Assembly (NCBI GenBank): GCA_024345305.1
Contig: BRON01000007.1
Location: forward strand, 682,001-746,000
Origin: Mrakia gelida
Taxonomy: Eukaryota; Basidiomycota; Tremellomycetes; Cystofilobasidiales; Mrakiaceae
Reading direction: 5' to 3'
DNA length: 64,000 nucleotides
Both the position numbers and the translations under genes were made by a program. Positions 33,022 to 47,694 of this stretch are shown piece after piece (within the stretch, counting starts at the first letter, position 1; the number at the start of each line of letters is the position of its first letter). Below the pieces are notes generated by a model. The model was not told where the DNA came from. It was given only the letters and a program-made list of their open reading frames with translations, and made no database searches.

Positions 33022-36000
33022 ATGTCCCTTCGCCCCTTCTTCAACAAAATCATCATGTCCACCTCTCAAGCCGTCGCTTCTTCCTCTTCCAATTCCCCGG
33101 ATCTCGCAGGATCGCTCAAAAGGAAGGCAAGCTCAACCAACGTCGCCGAGGCACCAGCTCCTTCGACTTCATCCGCCGTCGCTGTTGTCGAGGGAGGAGA
33201 GGTCACCATCAGCCGAGAGGAGAGGAGGAGGGATAAGAAGAGACGGAAGGAGGAGGTCAAGGCTGCTGTGAGTACGAGGTCTGGATCGGGGACAGCTGGT
33301 CCGGGAGGAGGTCGAGGAGGAGGAGGGAAGGAAGGAGGAGGTTGAGCTCACCTTCGCTCTTGAGAGAGCTCGTTTGAACTGACTCCTCCCTTCTGGACTT
33401 TCTCTTTCACGATAAAGGCTCAAGCTCCTACGTTCCAGTTCAACACTGGTGGATTCTCTCAAGGAAGGAAGGTCGGAGTCGCTGTAAGTCCTCCTCCAAC
33501 AATTTCAGTCCTCCTCACCTCCTCCTCCTTCCCGACCTCACCTTCTACACGTCCATTTCCTCAACGCTGACCTTCCTCGTCTATTTCTCGCTTCTACCAG
33601 CATCTTCGAGATCTCATCCTTCACCTCCTCTGCGGCCACAAGTCTCCCGAATGGCTCGTCACGAACCATCGACCTCACATCACCTCCGTTACCGTCCTCT
33701 TCGTTCAAGGAATCACTCCTCCCCTCCTCGGAATGGCCACACCTCCCATCTCCCAAAACCTCCCTTTCCCTCTTCCTCTCTTCCCCGCCGCTGCCTCGCC
33801 TACCTCGTCGACCGATCTCCCCATCATCGGTCAGCTCTTCAGCCACGCGTGTCCCGTCAAGTGTCCTGGAGACAAGATGAAGCTTCATTCGGCTCTGTCG
33901 ATGTTCATGAGTGCTCCGTTGTCGCCGAAGGAGAAGCTGAAGAGGGAGGTGGAGAGGAGGGAACTGCTGAGTGAGTCACACTGTTCTCTGTGTCGCTTCG
34001 TTTCGTGTCCAAAGGTCGGACGAAGGAACGAGTCGAGCTCACCGTTCTCCCTCCTCCCTCCCACCTTCCCTCCTCTCTCTCGCTCTCGCCGACCCATCTT
34101 CGCCCACTCCCTCTCCATTCTCCTCCCTATACACGCTTCCATCGCATCCAGGGAACACCACCATCTCCACGACCTCTGCGACTCGGTACCTCCTCACTCT
34201 CCAACAGATGCTCGACAACGACTACCCGATCCCCGCTTCCCTCAAGGAAATCGCCGCCGCCGAGGACGAGGGAGAGGTCATCTCTCGAGCATCGACGTCA
34301 GGGAACGGACCTGTCACTCTCGCCTACAAGGATGCGTTCGTCCAGAAGGATCCTCTGCCGAAGGGAGAGAAGGGAGAGAAGGGTTGGGTCGAGACCGCGA
34401 AGGGAGGAGGACCTGAGGAGGGAGAGATGAACGTGTTGGCTGTGGATTGTGAGATGGTGAGTGCATCTGGTATCTTGGGGGTTACAGAAGGGTGGCGGAG
34501 GAGTGATGAAGGGGACGCGGAGAGAGCGAGCGAGCGGGCTGAAAGCTGACTTGGACGCGTCTCCCGTTTTTCCCTTCCAGTGCATGACCGCCGAGGGACC
34601 TTTCCTAGCTAGAATTTCCGTTATCGACGTCGCCTCGGGCAAGAAGGTCTACGACGAAGTCGTTAAGCCACCAGGAGTCGTCACCGACTACCTCACCAAG
34701 TTCGTTCCGTTCAACTCCCTCTTCCCGCTTCGACGCGTCTCCTTATCCCTTCCTCCTTCCCTTCTTCCTCATCTAACCACCTTCATCATCTGCTGCTCTC
34801 CCTCTTCAGATGGTCTGGAATCACTCCCGAAGCCCTCTCCAAAGCTGTCCTCACCCTCGCCGAAGTCCAAACCTTCCTCCTCGCCAACCTCATCACTCCT
34901 CGAACCATCCTCCTCGGTCACTCCCTCGAATCCGATCTCAAGGCTCTCAAACTTCGTCATCCTTGGTGCATCGATACTGCCGTTCTGTTCAAGCACCCCA
35001 AGGGACCTCCGTACAAGCCTGGACTCAAATACCTCGCGAAGACGCTGCTGGAGAAGGAGATCCAGACGGGAGAGGGAGGTCACGATCCGGAGGAGGATGC
35101 GAGGACTTGTTTGGAGTTGTTGGAGATGAAGTTGAAGCTTGGTGAGTGTCGAACGCTGTATCTCGGATCCTGCGAAGTCGAGGATGGCTCAAGTGGAACA
35201 AACGAGAGGAACGCGTCTCGTTTTGCTTTGAGCTGACCTCTTCTCCTAATCTTCGTCTCAACAGGACCCGAGTTCGGTACCTCCGAGGAGACCGAGTCGA
35301 TCTTCAGGAGGATCTCGAGGCAGCCCCGAGCGGCTCCCAAGAACGGAACCCTGACGACGGCGATGTTCGACAAGGGAGTTTCTAACTTCCGAGCTACGAC
35401 TCACGAGCTCACGACGTGTGGTGACTGCAAAAACGATGAGGAGGTGAGTCTTCGCTACCTTTCTGTTCTCTCGAATACGTCAGACACTGACCTTCACCTT
35501 CTCCTCGCTCTCACAGGTCGTTGACGCGCTGGTCGAGAACGCCGGAAAGCACGACTTCACTTTCGGTCGACTGACTTCCCTTTCCGAGAACCTTGGATGT
35601 TCGTACCGTCTCTTTCTCCTCTATACATCTCGACTCTCAACCTCTTCGCTGACTCTCCCTCCTCCTCCCTTCGCTCTTCTCTCTTCAACCAGGGCACTCC
35701 GCCAAAAACACCCCCGTCACCGACCCTTCCAACCCTCCTCCTCCTCCTCCCTCCACCTCCTCCGTCCTCACCACCCTCAACGCCAACCTCGCTCGCATCC
35801 ACGCCTCTCTTCCTGCCCGCTCTGCCCTCATCATCTTCACCGGCCACGCCGATCCTCGACCTATGCTCGCGCTTCAGGAGAAGAAGAAGGTGTTTGACGC
35901 GGCGTTCAAGAAGGGAGCGGCTGCTGGAGGACCCCTGCCTGAGGGAGTGAGGTGGATGGAGGATGATGAGCGGAAGCTGGAGGCTGAGGTGGCGGTCGCG

Positions 36001-36036
36001 AGGGAGGGGCTTGGGTTCTTCTGCGTGAAGGTTTGA
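33022..36036 (+). CDS. DEDDh 3'-5' RNA exonuclease, Rex1/REXO1-type
   Basis: Two in-frame starts exist: 33022 (MSLRPFFNKII) and 33055 (MSTSQAVASSSSNSP). The upstream one is listed, but the second may be used. A basic nuclear signal, SREERRRDKKRRKEE, follows. The catalytic exonuclease spans several exons: NVLAVDCEM-C (Exo I, D-x-E), LLGHSLESDLKALKLRHPWC (Exo II), and GHDPEEDARTCLELLEMKL (Exo III with H and D). GLKYLAKTLLEKEI lies between them. A C-terminal segment, SALIIFTGHADPRPMLALQE, is shared by the REXO1/Rex1 group. Known relatives trim the 3' ends of 5S rRNA, 5.8S rRNA and tRNA in the nucleus. The N-terminal third (HLLCGHKSPEWLVTNHR, FVQGITPP) also fits this group. Introns are GTGAGT-type. 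Confidence 0.85.
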
Positions 36037-36314
36037 GGTGGATTAGACTACACGACGGTGCGGGAGGGAGGACGAGCTCTCCGATCCTTTCGCACTTTGT
36101 TTTTTCGAGCTTTTTTCTGCATGGCATGATCGCTTCACTTGGATGGATGGGGTCGTCCTGGAGCGAGAACGAGAAGACCTGCAGTAGAAAAGAAGATGAA
36201 AACGCGACTTTTATAAATTCCTTGTTCCCTCATTCCAAACGCGTCCCTCTGCGCGACCTTTCATTCAACCTTCCTCCCACCCCTCACCCTCCCCTCCCCC
36301 TTCCCTTTCTCGTT

Positions 36315-40608
<4,294 letters not shown>

Positions 40609-40814
40609 GTAGAGAGGAAGCGAGCGAGCGAGGGGCCGATTTGGGTTTCGTTACTTTTTTGTGTCTTCGGGTATCTTCGTAGGGTTTTGCTGTTTCTTTC
40701 TCCTTCTATCTCATGTCTGCTAGTATGTCTACCTCCTCAGTTCGTCTATCTTTCGCTCGTCGTTCCGTCTTCCTCTCGACGCCCGTCGCGTCCCTCGTCG
40801 TCGGACTGGATAGT

Positions 40815-41096
40815 CTACCAGACCTTCCACCCGTCGAAGGCTGTTTCGAACCCGTACCCGTAGGGCGTGGGAATGATGACGTATGGGATTGAGCTTGAGG
40901 AAGGAGCTTTTTCTGCGGGGCGAGGGAGAAGAAGTCAGCCAGAATTCGAGAAGCGACGAGCGAGGAATTCGAGGTCGGACAAACCTGATCGTTTCTCCTT
41001 CAGTTCCTGTTTGCTCTCCTTGATCTGCTCGACCGCCAACGTTGCGCCAAGAGCGTATCGAAGGGTGTTGATGAGAGACCATGAGAGGAGGGACAT
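40815..41096 (-). CDS. Small 69-residue protein, unrecognised
   Basis: Two exons (41096-40985 and 40912-40815) joined in phase 1, with donor GTTTGT, branch-like GGCTGACT and acceptor CCGCAG. It reads MSLLSWSLINTLRYALGATL, then a charged helix (VEQIKESKQELKEKRS), and ends TPYGYGFETAFDGWKVW. The N-terminus could be a short amphipathic or membrane helix followed by a coiled stretch. I know no match. The good splice signals and sensible composition argue it is real. It lies tail-to-tail with MCM4, 206 bases away. Confidence 0.5.
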
Positions 41097-41692
41097 GCTG
41101 GTTTGGGAAGCGAAGCGAAGAAGAAGGGTAAGGTCGTTGTTGGTGGTCGGGAGGCGAGCGTTGAGCCTCGTTCTACTTAATACTCGTCTCCGTCACCGAT
41201 AGGCAACATCGCTTTGCATTCCGCTCCGTCTCCATATCCACCGAGTTCGCGGCGAGACACGCAGGTGAGAAGAGGCTGGAGAACTCATGCGACGCGTCGG
41301 AATCCTCGGAACGCGTTGCAGGTTTGACGGCTTTCGCGCGGAATACGATCAGGCTGTGTAAAACTCCATCACCAGGCTACAGATGGATGGCCGAGCTTCG
41401 GATTCGGAGGCAGTGAAGGGCGAACGGCGAAGACGCGACGTCGACGCGTCAGTCGTTTCGTTAAGGCTGGGTCTCTCCTCGCGAAACCGAGACGCCGAGG
41501 AGGGCTGCAGTCCTGTAGAGCTGTGGTCATAAAGTCAAGAGGGTGGTATAGAAGATGGAAGGTGTATCAAAGAAGGACCTCGAGTCCGATAAGATGGCGA
41601 AGCAAAGGCAAGAAACGAAAGGGAAAGAGATAGTCTAGAGAACCCGGGAGAAAGAACGAGAGAGAAGAGAAAGGAAGGGGGAAAGCTTTGTC
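41097..41692. other. Intergenic region without a recognised gene
   Basis: Contains several CG-rich GACGCGTC-like palindromes (near 41294 and 41445) and the 3' end of the chaperone gene. No supported ORF. Confidence 0.4.
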
Positions 41693-43428
41693 TTAATCGT
41701 AGCCGTCGTTATCGTTGTCGTCCCAACTGTACATACAGCACGAGAAGGCAGTTCGTCAGTGACAAAACTTCGACGCGTTCGACTGGTTCGCCTTTCCGGC
41801 GCGACTCGAAGAACTCACCGGTCCTCCGTGATACTTGTCCAACAGAAGTAGAGGCCGACCATTCCTGTAGTCTCGAGGAAGGTCGCCAGGAAGGCGCCGT
41901 CGACCTTTCCGTTGCTCGCCTGGGGAAGAGGGACGAAGAGGGAGTCAGCGACGACGTCGTCGTTGGAGAGGGCGGATTTGTTGACGAGGCAGACTCACCT
42001 CGCAGAGAGGCTTCCCAGCGAGCCAATAGACGAGTTGACTTCCGATCGCGCAAACGACGAAGACGATCGTGAAGAAAACGGCGGGTTTGATCTCCCTCAA
42101 TCTTCCGGCGACGACCCAGATCGTCAGCACGAACCAGAGAACGGCGAAGGCTGCTGGAACGACGAGGGTGAGGGTGAAGATGCTGGAGAGAGAGTTGGTG
42201 GTCAGCTAAATCGAAGACGACGAAGGGTGCGTGGGCTCGAAGAAGGGGAGGTGAACGAACGCGATGTTTTTGAGGTCTGGGAGGTTGCCGCTGATTCCAC
42301 CGAGGGTATCCGAGATCTTAAAGGAGGTGTCGATGGAGATGTAGGTCGTGAGAGCAAAGAGGACGGCTCCGAAGATGCTGAGAGGGACGATAGAGGCCAT
42401 GGTTCCGTCCTCGACCTACAAGGAAGAAAAAGGGAGGTCGAATCAGCTCAGTCGCGTCGAGGTTCGACGCGCCTCAAACTGATACGAGCGAGGAAAGAAC
42501 GTACCACCTGAGTCGAAACGATCGCGTTACCAAGCAGCACTCCGAAGAAAGCGACGATGGCGCCGAGCAGGACTGAGGTGAGGATGGCGAGAGCAGTGGA
42601 TCTGGAAACGCGTGGGAGAGGCATCAGTCGTTCGCTCGCGGACGCGTCTTGAATTGGGCGAATCTTGTCCTCACCCTTGTTCAAGAATGCCTGTATTCGT
42701 GAGAAGCTGCAGCGGCAGCGTAAGGAGATAGATCTGTTTGAGGGCGAAGACGACGGCCTGTTAGAAAATGAAACAACGAGCCCCTCTCTCCCTCGCGGTC
42801 GTTCGTCACCTCTTCCTCTTCCCTCTCTCCTGCTGAGACTCACCGAAAACAGCACCACGAACTCTGACCTCCCAACAGCAGCGTTCCTCCTCCAGATCAT
42901 CCACAGCAGTCCCACCACGACGGGGATCGAGACCGAGATAACGATCAAGTTCGCGATTCCTCCCAGGTTCCCATCGACACCGATTCTTCCGACGCCACAC
43001 AGAGGAGCGACTCCAATCGAGGCTGTCCGTAGGGTTTGGGAGTAGGGTGTTGAGAGAACGAGAGCTTCTCCTGCTGAGGAGTCGGAGTGTAGGAGCTGGC
43101 GAACGAAGATGTTGCAGGTCGGAAAGGAGGGGACGTGGGAGCCTAGACCATCCGAAGCGAAGAGAGGAGAGACAAGGAAGGTCAGCCATCCGTGAGCTCG
43201 AGCAGAAGAGGGAGTGGGTTCGTGTGCGAAGGGGTTCAGGATAAGTAATGTAAAGGAATCATGTTGGTTCTCGGTCTCCTTCCTCGAGACGAGGAAGAAG
43301 GAAGGAGAGGTTCAAGCTGAAAGTGTGTTTGGACATCAAGACGAAACGAGAGCTCTCGAAGGACTCTGGGAGAGACGAGAGGCTAGGGAAGACTCACATA
43401 TCCATCCAAAGTCACCATAGCTTGTCAT
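41693..43428 (-). CDS. CHS7: Chitin synthase export chaperone (Chs7-like), multi-pass membrane protein
   Basis: Starts MTSYGDFGWI at 43428 with an immediate intron (GTGAGT). Later exons give hydrophobic segments: ANLIVISVSIPVVVGLLWMI, LFSAVVFALKQIYLLPLQLL, STALAILTSVLLGAIVAFFG, MASIVPLSIFGAVLFALTTY, and PAVFFTIVFVVCAIGSQLVY, about six or seven membrane spans in all. The C-terminal exon, ASNGKVDGAFLATFLETTGM followed by WTSITEDRWDDNDNDGYD, is highly characteristic of Chs7, as is the short N-terminal YGDFGWIC motif. Known role: an ER protein needed for folding and exit of chitin synthase III (Chs3), thus for cell-wall chitin. Seven or so short exons. Confidence 0.87.
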
Positions 43429-44028
43429 CCTGAAGCTCTGTTATCCGTTTTAGAGGAGGGAAGGAAGGAGGAAGGAAGGGAGGAGGTCGGTTGAGGGGGG
43501 AGTTGCGAGGGAGAGGAGGGGGAGAGATCGTCCGTTGAGCTTGGTTGCACAGGAGGAACGAGCTGAGAGATTTCTTGACGAGCTGGAGGCTGAGGTCTGT
43601 ATCGAGGTATGAAGTGTAGGTAGAGGCTTCAGGTCAGAAGGGAGGAAGAAAGGGAAGCGGAGTGCTTTCAGGAAAGGCAGGAGGAGAAGGGACAGGGGGG
43701 AGTTCGCCCTGACGCACCTTTTCTTCGGTCTTCCTGTAGTAGATCCTTCCGAGAAAGCTCTGAGGTTTCGTCCAGCGAGTGATGAGGGAGTTTGAATGAG
43801 TGTGGGTAGCTGAAATAAGCGTAGAGAGAGCAGCTGTGGTGGGCGTTGCAGGTTCAAACCAAGGGACGGACTTGGTTTGGACGTCTCGACGGGGGTCGAG
43901 CGCAGGCGAGGGTCGTCAAAGGGACCGAAGAAGGAGAGAAGATGGAGGTTTTCGCGAACTAGATCCAAGCTTGGAAGTAGACGGATGAATGCTACAAAGG
44001 AGCGGACACGCGCTTCGAAATTTCGCAT
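43412..44028 (-). CDS. Possible small spliced gene overlapping the CHS7 start (uncertain)
   Basis: The minus strand upstream of CHS7 shows intron-like signals: donor GTTCGC near 43959, donor GTGCGT near 43721, branch TCTGACC near 43640 and acceptor ATACAG near 43602. One splice form ends with QDDKLW and a stop at 43412-43414, inside the first codons of CHS7. An ATG at 44028 gives MRNFEARVRSFVAFIRLLPS. Frames of the parts do not join unambiguously and no family is recognised. It may instead be a spliced 5' leader of CHS7 carrying an upstream ORF. Confidence 0.25.
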
Positions 44029-44555
44029 CCGTTGAAGCGATGGAGGAGAAGTCGACCCGGACCAGAACGAGACGCGTCCCTCGTTCCTGGATCTTCTCAT
44101 TATACTTGCCCCCTCGTGTTCCTCGAAGGTTGAAAGGAATAGGCCTCAAGATTGCTCTCGCCCGAGACGATCAGTCTCCAGAGACGACACCTCCTTCTCC
44201 TCTCGCCCCGTCGTCGAGTTCGATCTCGTTCGCTCGAATCGACGCGATTTGAAGGTTGTCAAGCAGCGATAACCAAACGAGCCATGAGATACAGACCTCT
44301 GGTAGAGAGAGTTTTGGAGCAGAGATGAAGGGCGAAATCTAGCTCGCGAACGTGCAGAAGACTCACGTCAAGTTCCCTTTTCGAGTCTTCGACGCGTCGA
44401 GATTGTTCTCGCCCACTTCGTCACAGACTCCTTTTCTCGTGGATGTCAGCTCTATACAGAGGGATAAGACTCGGCCCTCTTGCGTCGGAGGAGTCTCCAA
44501 ACAGAGAAGATATCAACCAGAGGACCAACATCTGATCCTTCGACGCGTACTGTAA
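44029..44555. other. Intergenic region without a recognised gene
   Basis: Between the CHS7 upstream region and the 3' end of the F-box gene. It carries GACGCGTC at 44392-44399. No ORF with support. Confidence 0.35.
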
Positions 44556-46150
44556 CTACATCCCTGCCTTTGTCCCCCTCAACTCCGCACGGAAGAAAGC
44601 CCGACTTCTCTCTGGGTGCGATGGAACCACTCTGCTGATAGCGGAGGAGACGTCGCGATCGGGGATCTTCTCGGCAAGTTCAGGCCTCCCATCGAGGAAG
44701 ACGGAGACCAATCGCGTTTCCAACCTCCTTCCCGACGCCAACTCCCTCAGTCGCTCGAAGAAGGCGAAGTCCCCACCGACGATTGGGACCGACCCTGAAC
44801 CATACGCGAGGAAGAGTTCGATCCGCGTCCAGATATCGAGGAAGGAGACGTTCACCCCCAAAGGCCAGTCAAAGGTCGCGGGTCGATGATCAGGCGACTG
44901 ACGTCGACTTCCGAACTGGAGGGTTTTGGGATTGAGGAAGGAAAAGACTGGCGACCACTCGGCTGCGAGGGGAGGAGAGGAAGGGACGGAGAGGACTGCG
45001 AGGATGTCGATGGGAATGGGGTCGTGATGGGTTTGGATCTGAGAGAGGGGATCGAGGTGGGCTGCGTTGAAGTTTATTGAGGAGAGGTGGATGTGTTTGG
45101 GAAGAAGGAGCCAGCGAATCCGATCATAGGACGAAGGTGTATCGGTCAACTGCTCGCAGTCGTAGAGTCAGAACCAGGTCAGGCCCCGAAGAAGAAGATC
45201 CAAACGCGTCGACGAAGAAACGAACGCACCCTCGAAGTGAAGAAGAGAACAGTGTGCTTCGAGCGAAGCGATATCGAAGATCCGTAGATCTCGTTCGAAG
45301 CTCGTTGGAGGACTTTGAGGGAGACCCTGCAGAGTGCGACGAGCTCGGGTAGATCGAGGAGGGAGAAGATGATGTCGATGAGCTCGACGGAGAGGGAGTC
45401 GAGCGAGGGAGGAGGGCCAGTTCGAGATCGAGGGGGTTGAGGTTTGTAGTGCTCCTGTGCAACGAAAGCAGAGGATCGACGGCGGTGAGCATTCCTCGAG
45501 AGAGAGCTACAATATCGAACGAGGAGAGGGGGACGAACCAGACTCCAAAGCCATCGACCGTCGACCACTCCTCCTCCTCCTCGAGACCTTTCCAGCTGCT
45601 CCTTGCCTCCTTCCCAAAGCCAGTGACCACCAGATACAGCCGTTCTCGACACTTCGGCAATGACCATACCCTGATCCTCGACCGTCTTCTCCAGCGTTCC
45701 AACCTTCTTCCTGAGCTCAACGAGCGAGGCGACGTGAGCTTCGTTCTCGGACGAGAGTCGAGCGATTTCAGCTTTGAAAGCTTTGTTCTCTGAGGCCTGT
45801 TGAGTAGCGAGGGAGAAGAGCTGAGCGAGTTGGACGGCGACCGAGACCTCAGGATGAGAAGGAGGGTTGGAGGAAGAGGAGGAAGAAGGGTGCTGAGGCG
45901 GAGGAGGAGGCGGAAAGGCAGGTTGATTGGGTTGGGAGCTGCTGGCGACGAGTTGATCCTAGACGAGACCAGAGGAAGCAAAGAGAGAGACGATGAGTAT
46001 CAGAAAAAAGTCTAGACGAGTCGAGAAAGAAGTGGAAGGTTTGCGTGGACGGTCAAGAGAGGGAGAGAGGAGGGAACGAGGAGGGACGTCGAAGCTCACC
46101 TTCTCGTTCGTCGAGCTTTTCCCGTCGTCCAAATACGACTCGTTCGACAT
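44556..46150 (-). CDS. Coiled-coil F-box-like protein (family copy 2)
   Basis: Starts MSNESYLDDGKSSTNEK at 46150 and has the same exon layout as the copies at 21636 and 57659. It has a proline-rich stretch (PAFPPPPPPQHP), a coiled coil (SLVELRKKVGTLEKTVEDQG), GHWLWEGGKEQLERS and the F-box-like SLDSLSVELIDIIFSLLDLP. An intron follows TSR (donor GTGCGT, acceptor GCGAGCAG), and the last exon begins LTDTPSSYDRIRWLLLPKHI and ends AELRGTKAGM. The reading frame is intact throughout. Unlike the other two copies it has no leucine-rich F-box partner. Instead it faces a BTB gene 200 bases away, an arrangement that again puts two likely ubiquitin-ligase adaptors head-to-head. Confidence 0.7.
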
Positions 46151-46349
46151 CGTAGCGAGTGAAGGATCCACGGTCCGGAGGGCTGGCAAGGAGCTACAGA
46201 TAAACTGCAGAATCGAGTGCAGGGAGGTCGAAGGGGTTGGTAGGGAAGGAGATGAATCGTGAAAGAGCTTCGCGAAGATCGTTTCGTCTTCTTCCTTTCG
46301 ACTGCATCTGGCATCGAGACCGCTCCCTCCTCTCATCCCTTCTCGTTCT

Positions 46350-47230
46350 ATGGCTTCTTCCAACTCTTCCGCTCCTCTCACTGCTCCTTCCGACTTCGAG
46401 GATCCCAAGGCGGACATCATCCTTCGCTCTTCAGACGGTCTCCCCTTCCCGATCCAACGACTCTTCCTCCCCGCTGCCTCGTCCGTCTTCGGAGACATGT
46501 TCGCCACCGCCAGCGAACCCAAGGAGGGAGGGATCCCAGAGGTAAAGATGGCTGAGAAGGCCAAGGATCTCGAACGCTACCTCAGGTTCCTCCATCGAGG
46601 CGTTCGAAGACCTTCTCAGCTCAATCTGGAGCAAGCGTTGAGGTCAGTCAGTCAGCTCCCTCTGTCTCTCTCTCTCTCTCTCTGTCTTCTCTCTCTACGA
46701 CGCTCTTAGCTGACCCAGATCCTCGTTGATCAGCCTCCTCGAGGTCGCCGACAAGTTCGCATCTCCCCTCGTCGTCGAGATCGCCCTCGCTCGACTCCAG
46801 CCTCACGCTCGAGGACCGTCGCCGGGAGTCGTCTTCGGAGCTGCCGTTGCCTTCGGTTCTCTCTCCCTCGCTCGAGAAGCCCTCAAACAGTTCGAAGGGG
46901 AAGTCATCCAAACCTCTGCATCTGGCGCTCGTTATCGCAGCACGCCACGTTTTCTCCCCTCCTCAAGCGAAGACGCGAATCCGAGCTTCAAGCGAGGACG
47001 ATCCGTCACGCTGTCGGACGTCCCCATCCAGTACCTCCGTCGCTTCTCTTTCGAGACGATCCAAAACTTCACCAAGCTTCAAGACGAGGAGAGATCATGG
47101 TCCGAGAAGTCCTCAAGCTTCCAGGTGAGTCAAAACGACGTCGTTTGGGGAGTTTGGCGACGCGACGAATGAACCCGTTCGTTGATCTCCCCTCCTCTTC
47201 CCTCTCGCTTTGTCTCTTCAGATCGTTTGA
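46350..47230 (+). CDS. BTB/POZ domain protein
   Basis: MASSNSSAPLTAPSDFEDPK is followed by ADIILRSSDGLPFPIQRLFL and PAASSVFGDMFATA, the beta1-alpha2 signature of BTB domains. KDLERYLRFLHRGVRRP and LNLEQALRS are typical of fungal BTB proteins. After an intron (branch GCTGACC) comes LLEVADKFASPLVVEIALAR, then a C-terminal segment with VPIQYLRRFSFETIQNFTKL. I favour a last intron at 47125-47221 leading to a two-codon end (Ile-Val-stop at 47228-47230). Reading through instead would stop at 47172. Such fungal BTB proteins are putative Cul3 adaptors; the target is unknown. Confidence 0.72.
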
Positions 47231-47694
47231 TCCGGGGTTGTCGATTTCTCTAGGCTCATCTCTCACTCCGTAGTTAGCCCTCTCTCATCTATCTAGCATT
47301 CGTCTTCGCTGGCCCTTTGTTTGTTTCTCCTCCTTTGTTTCTTCGCTCTTCGTCTAGTTTTACGCCCCCCGACTTTTGTAGCACCTTTCGCTCCTTCCCT
47401 CTTCCCATTTAACGACTTTGATATGACCTTCTCGCCTTGAACCTCTGAATCGACCCGAGGAAGATAAAAAAGTAAACTTACGCGTCGTGCGCGTCGAAAG
47501 GGTTCGAGCTTCGAGCTCACCTTCCCTTTCCCTTCATCCAGAACAACTCCTCCTCTACCAACCCATCCATCTTCCCACCATCTCTCCCTTCCTCTCCTCT
47601 CTCTCAGCCAGCTCAGGAATCATCCTCTCCCTCTCAGCTCTAGCGACCGCCTACCTTTGAAGGACTTGAACGACCCGCCCGAAGACGAAGAAGG
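47231..47694. other. Intergenic region upstream of gamma-tubulin
   Basis: T-rich 3' UTR-like sequence to about 47440, then CT-rich promoter/leader sequence. No gene seen. Confidence 0.4.

Noticed and set aside
43840..43870. GGTTCAAACC as a possible tRNA T-arm
   Set aside because: The flanking bases do not form the five-pair stem and no A-box or cloverleaf lies upstream.
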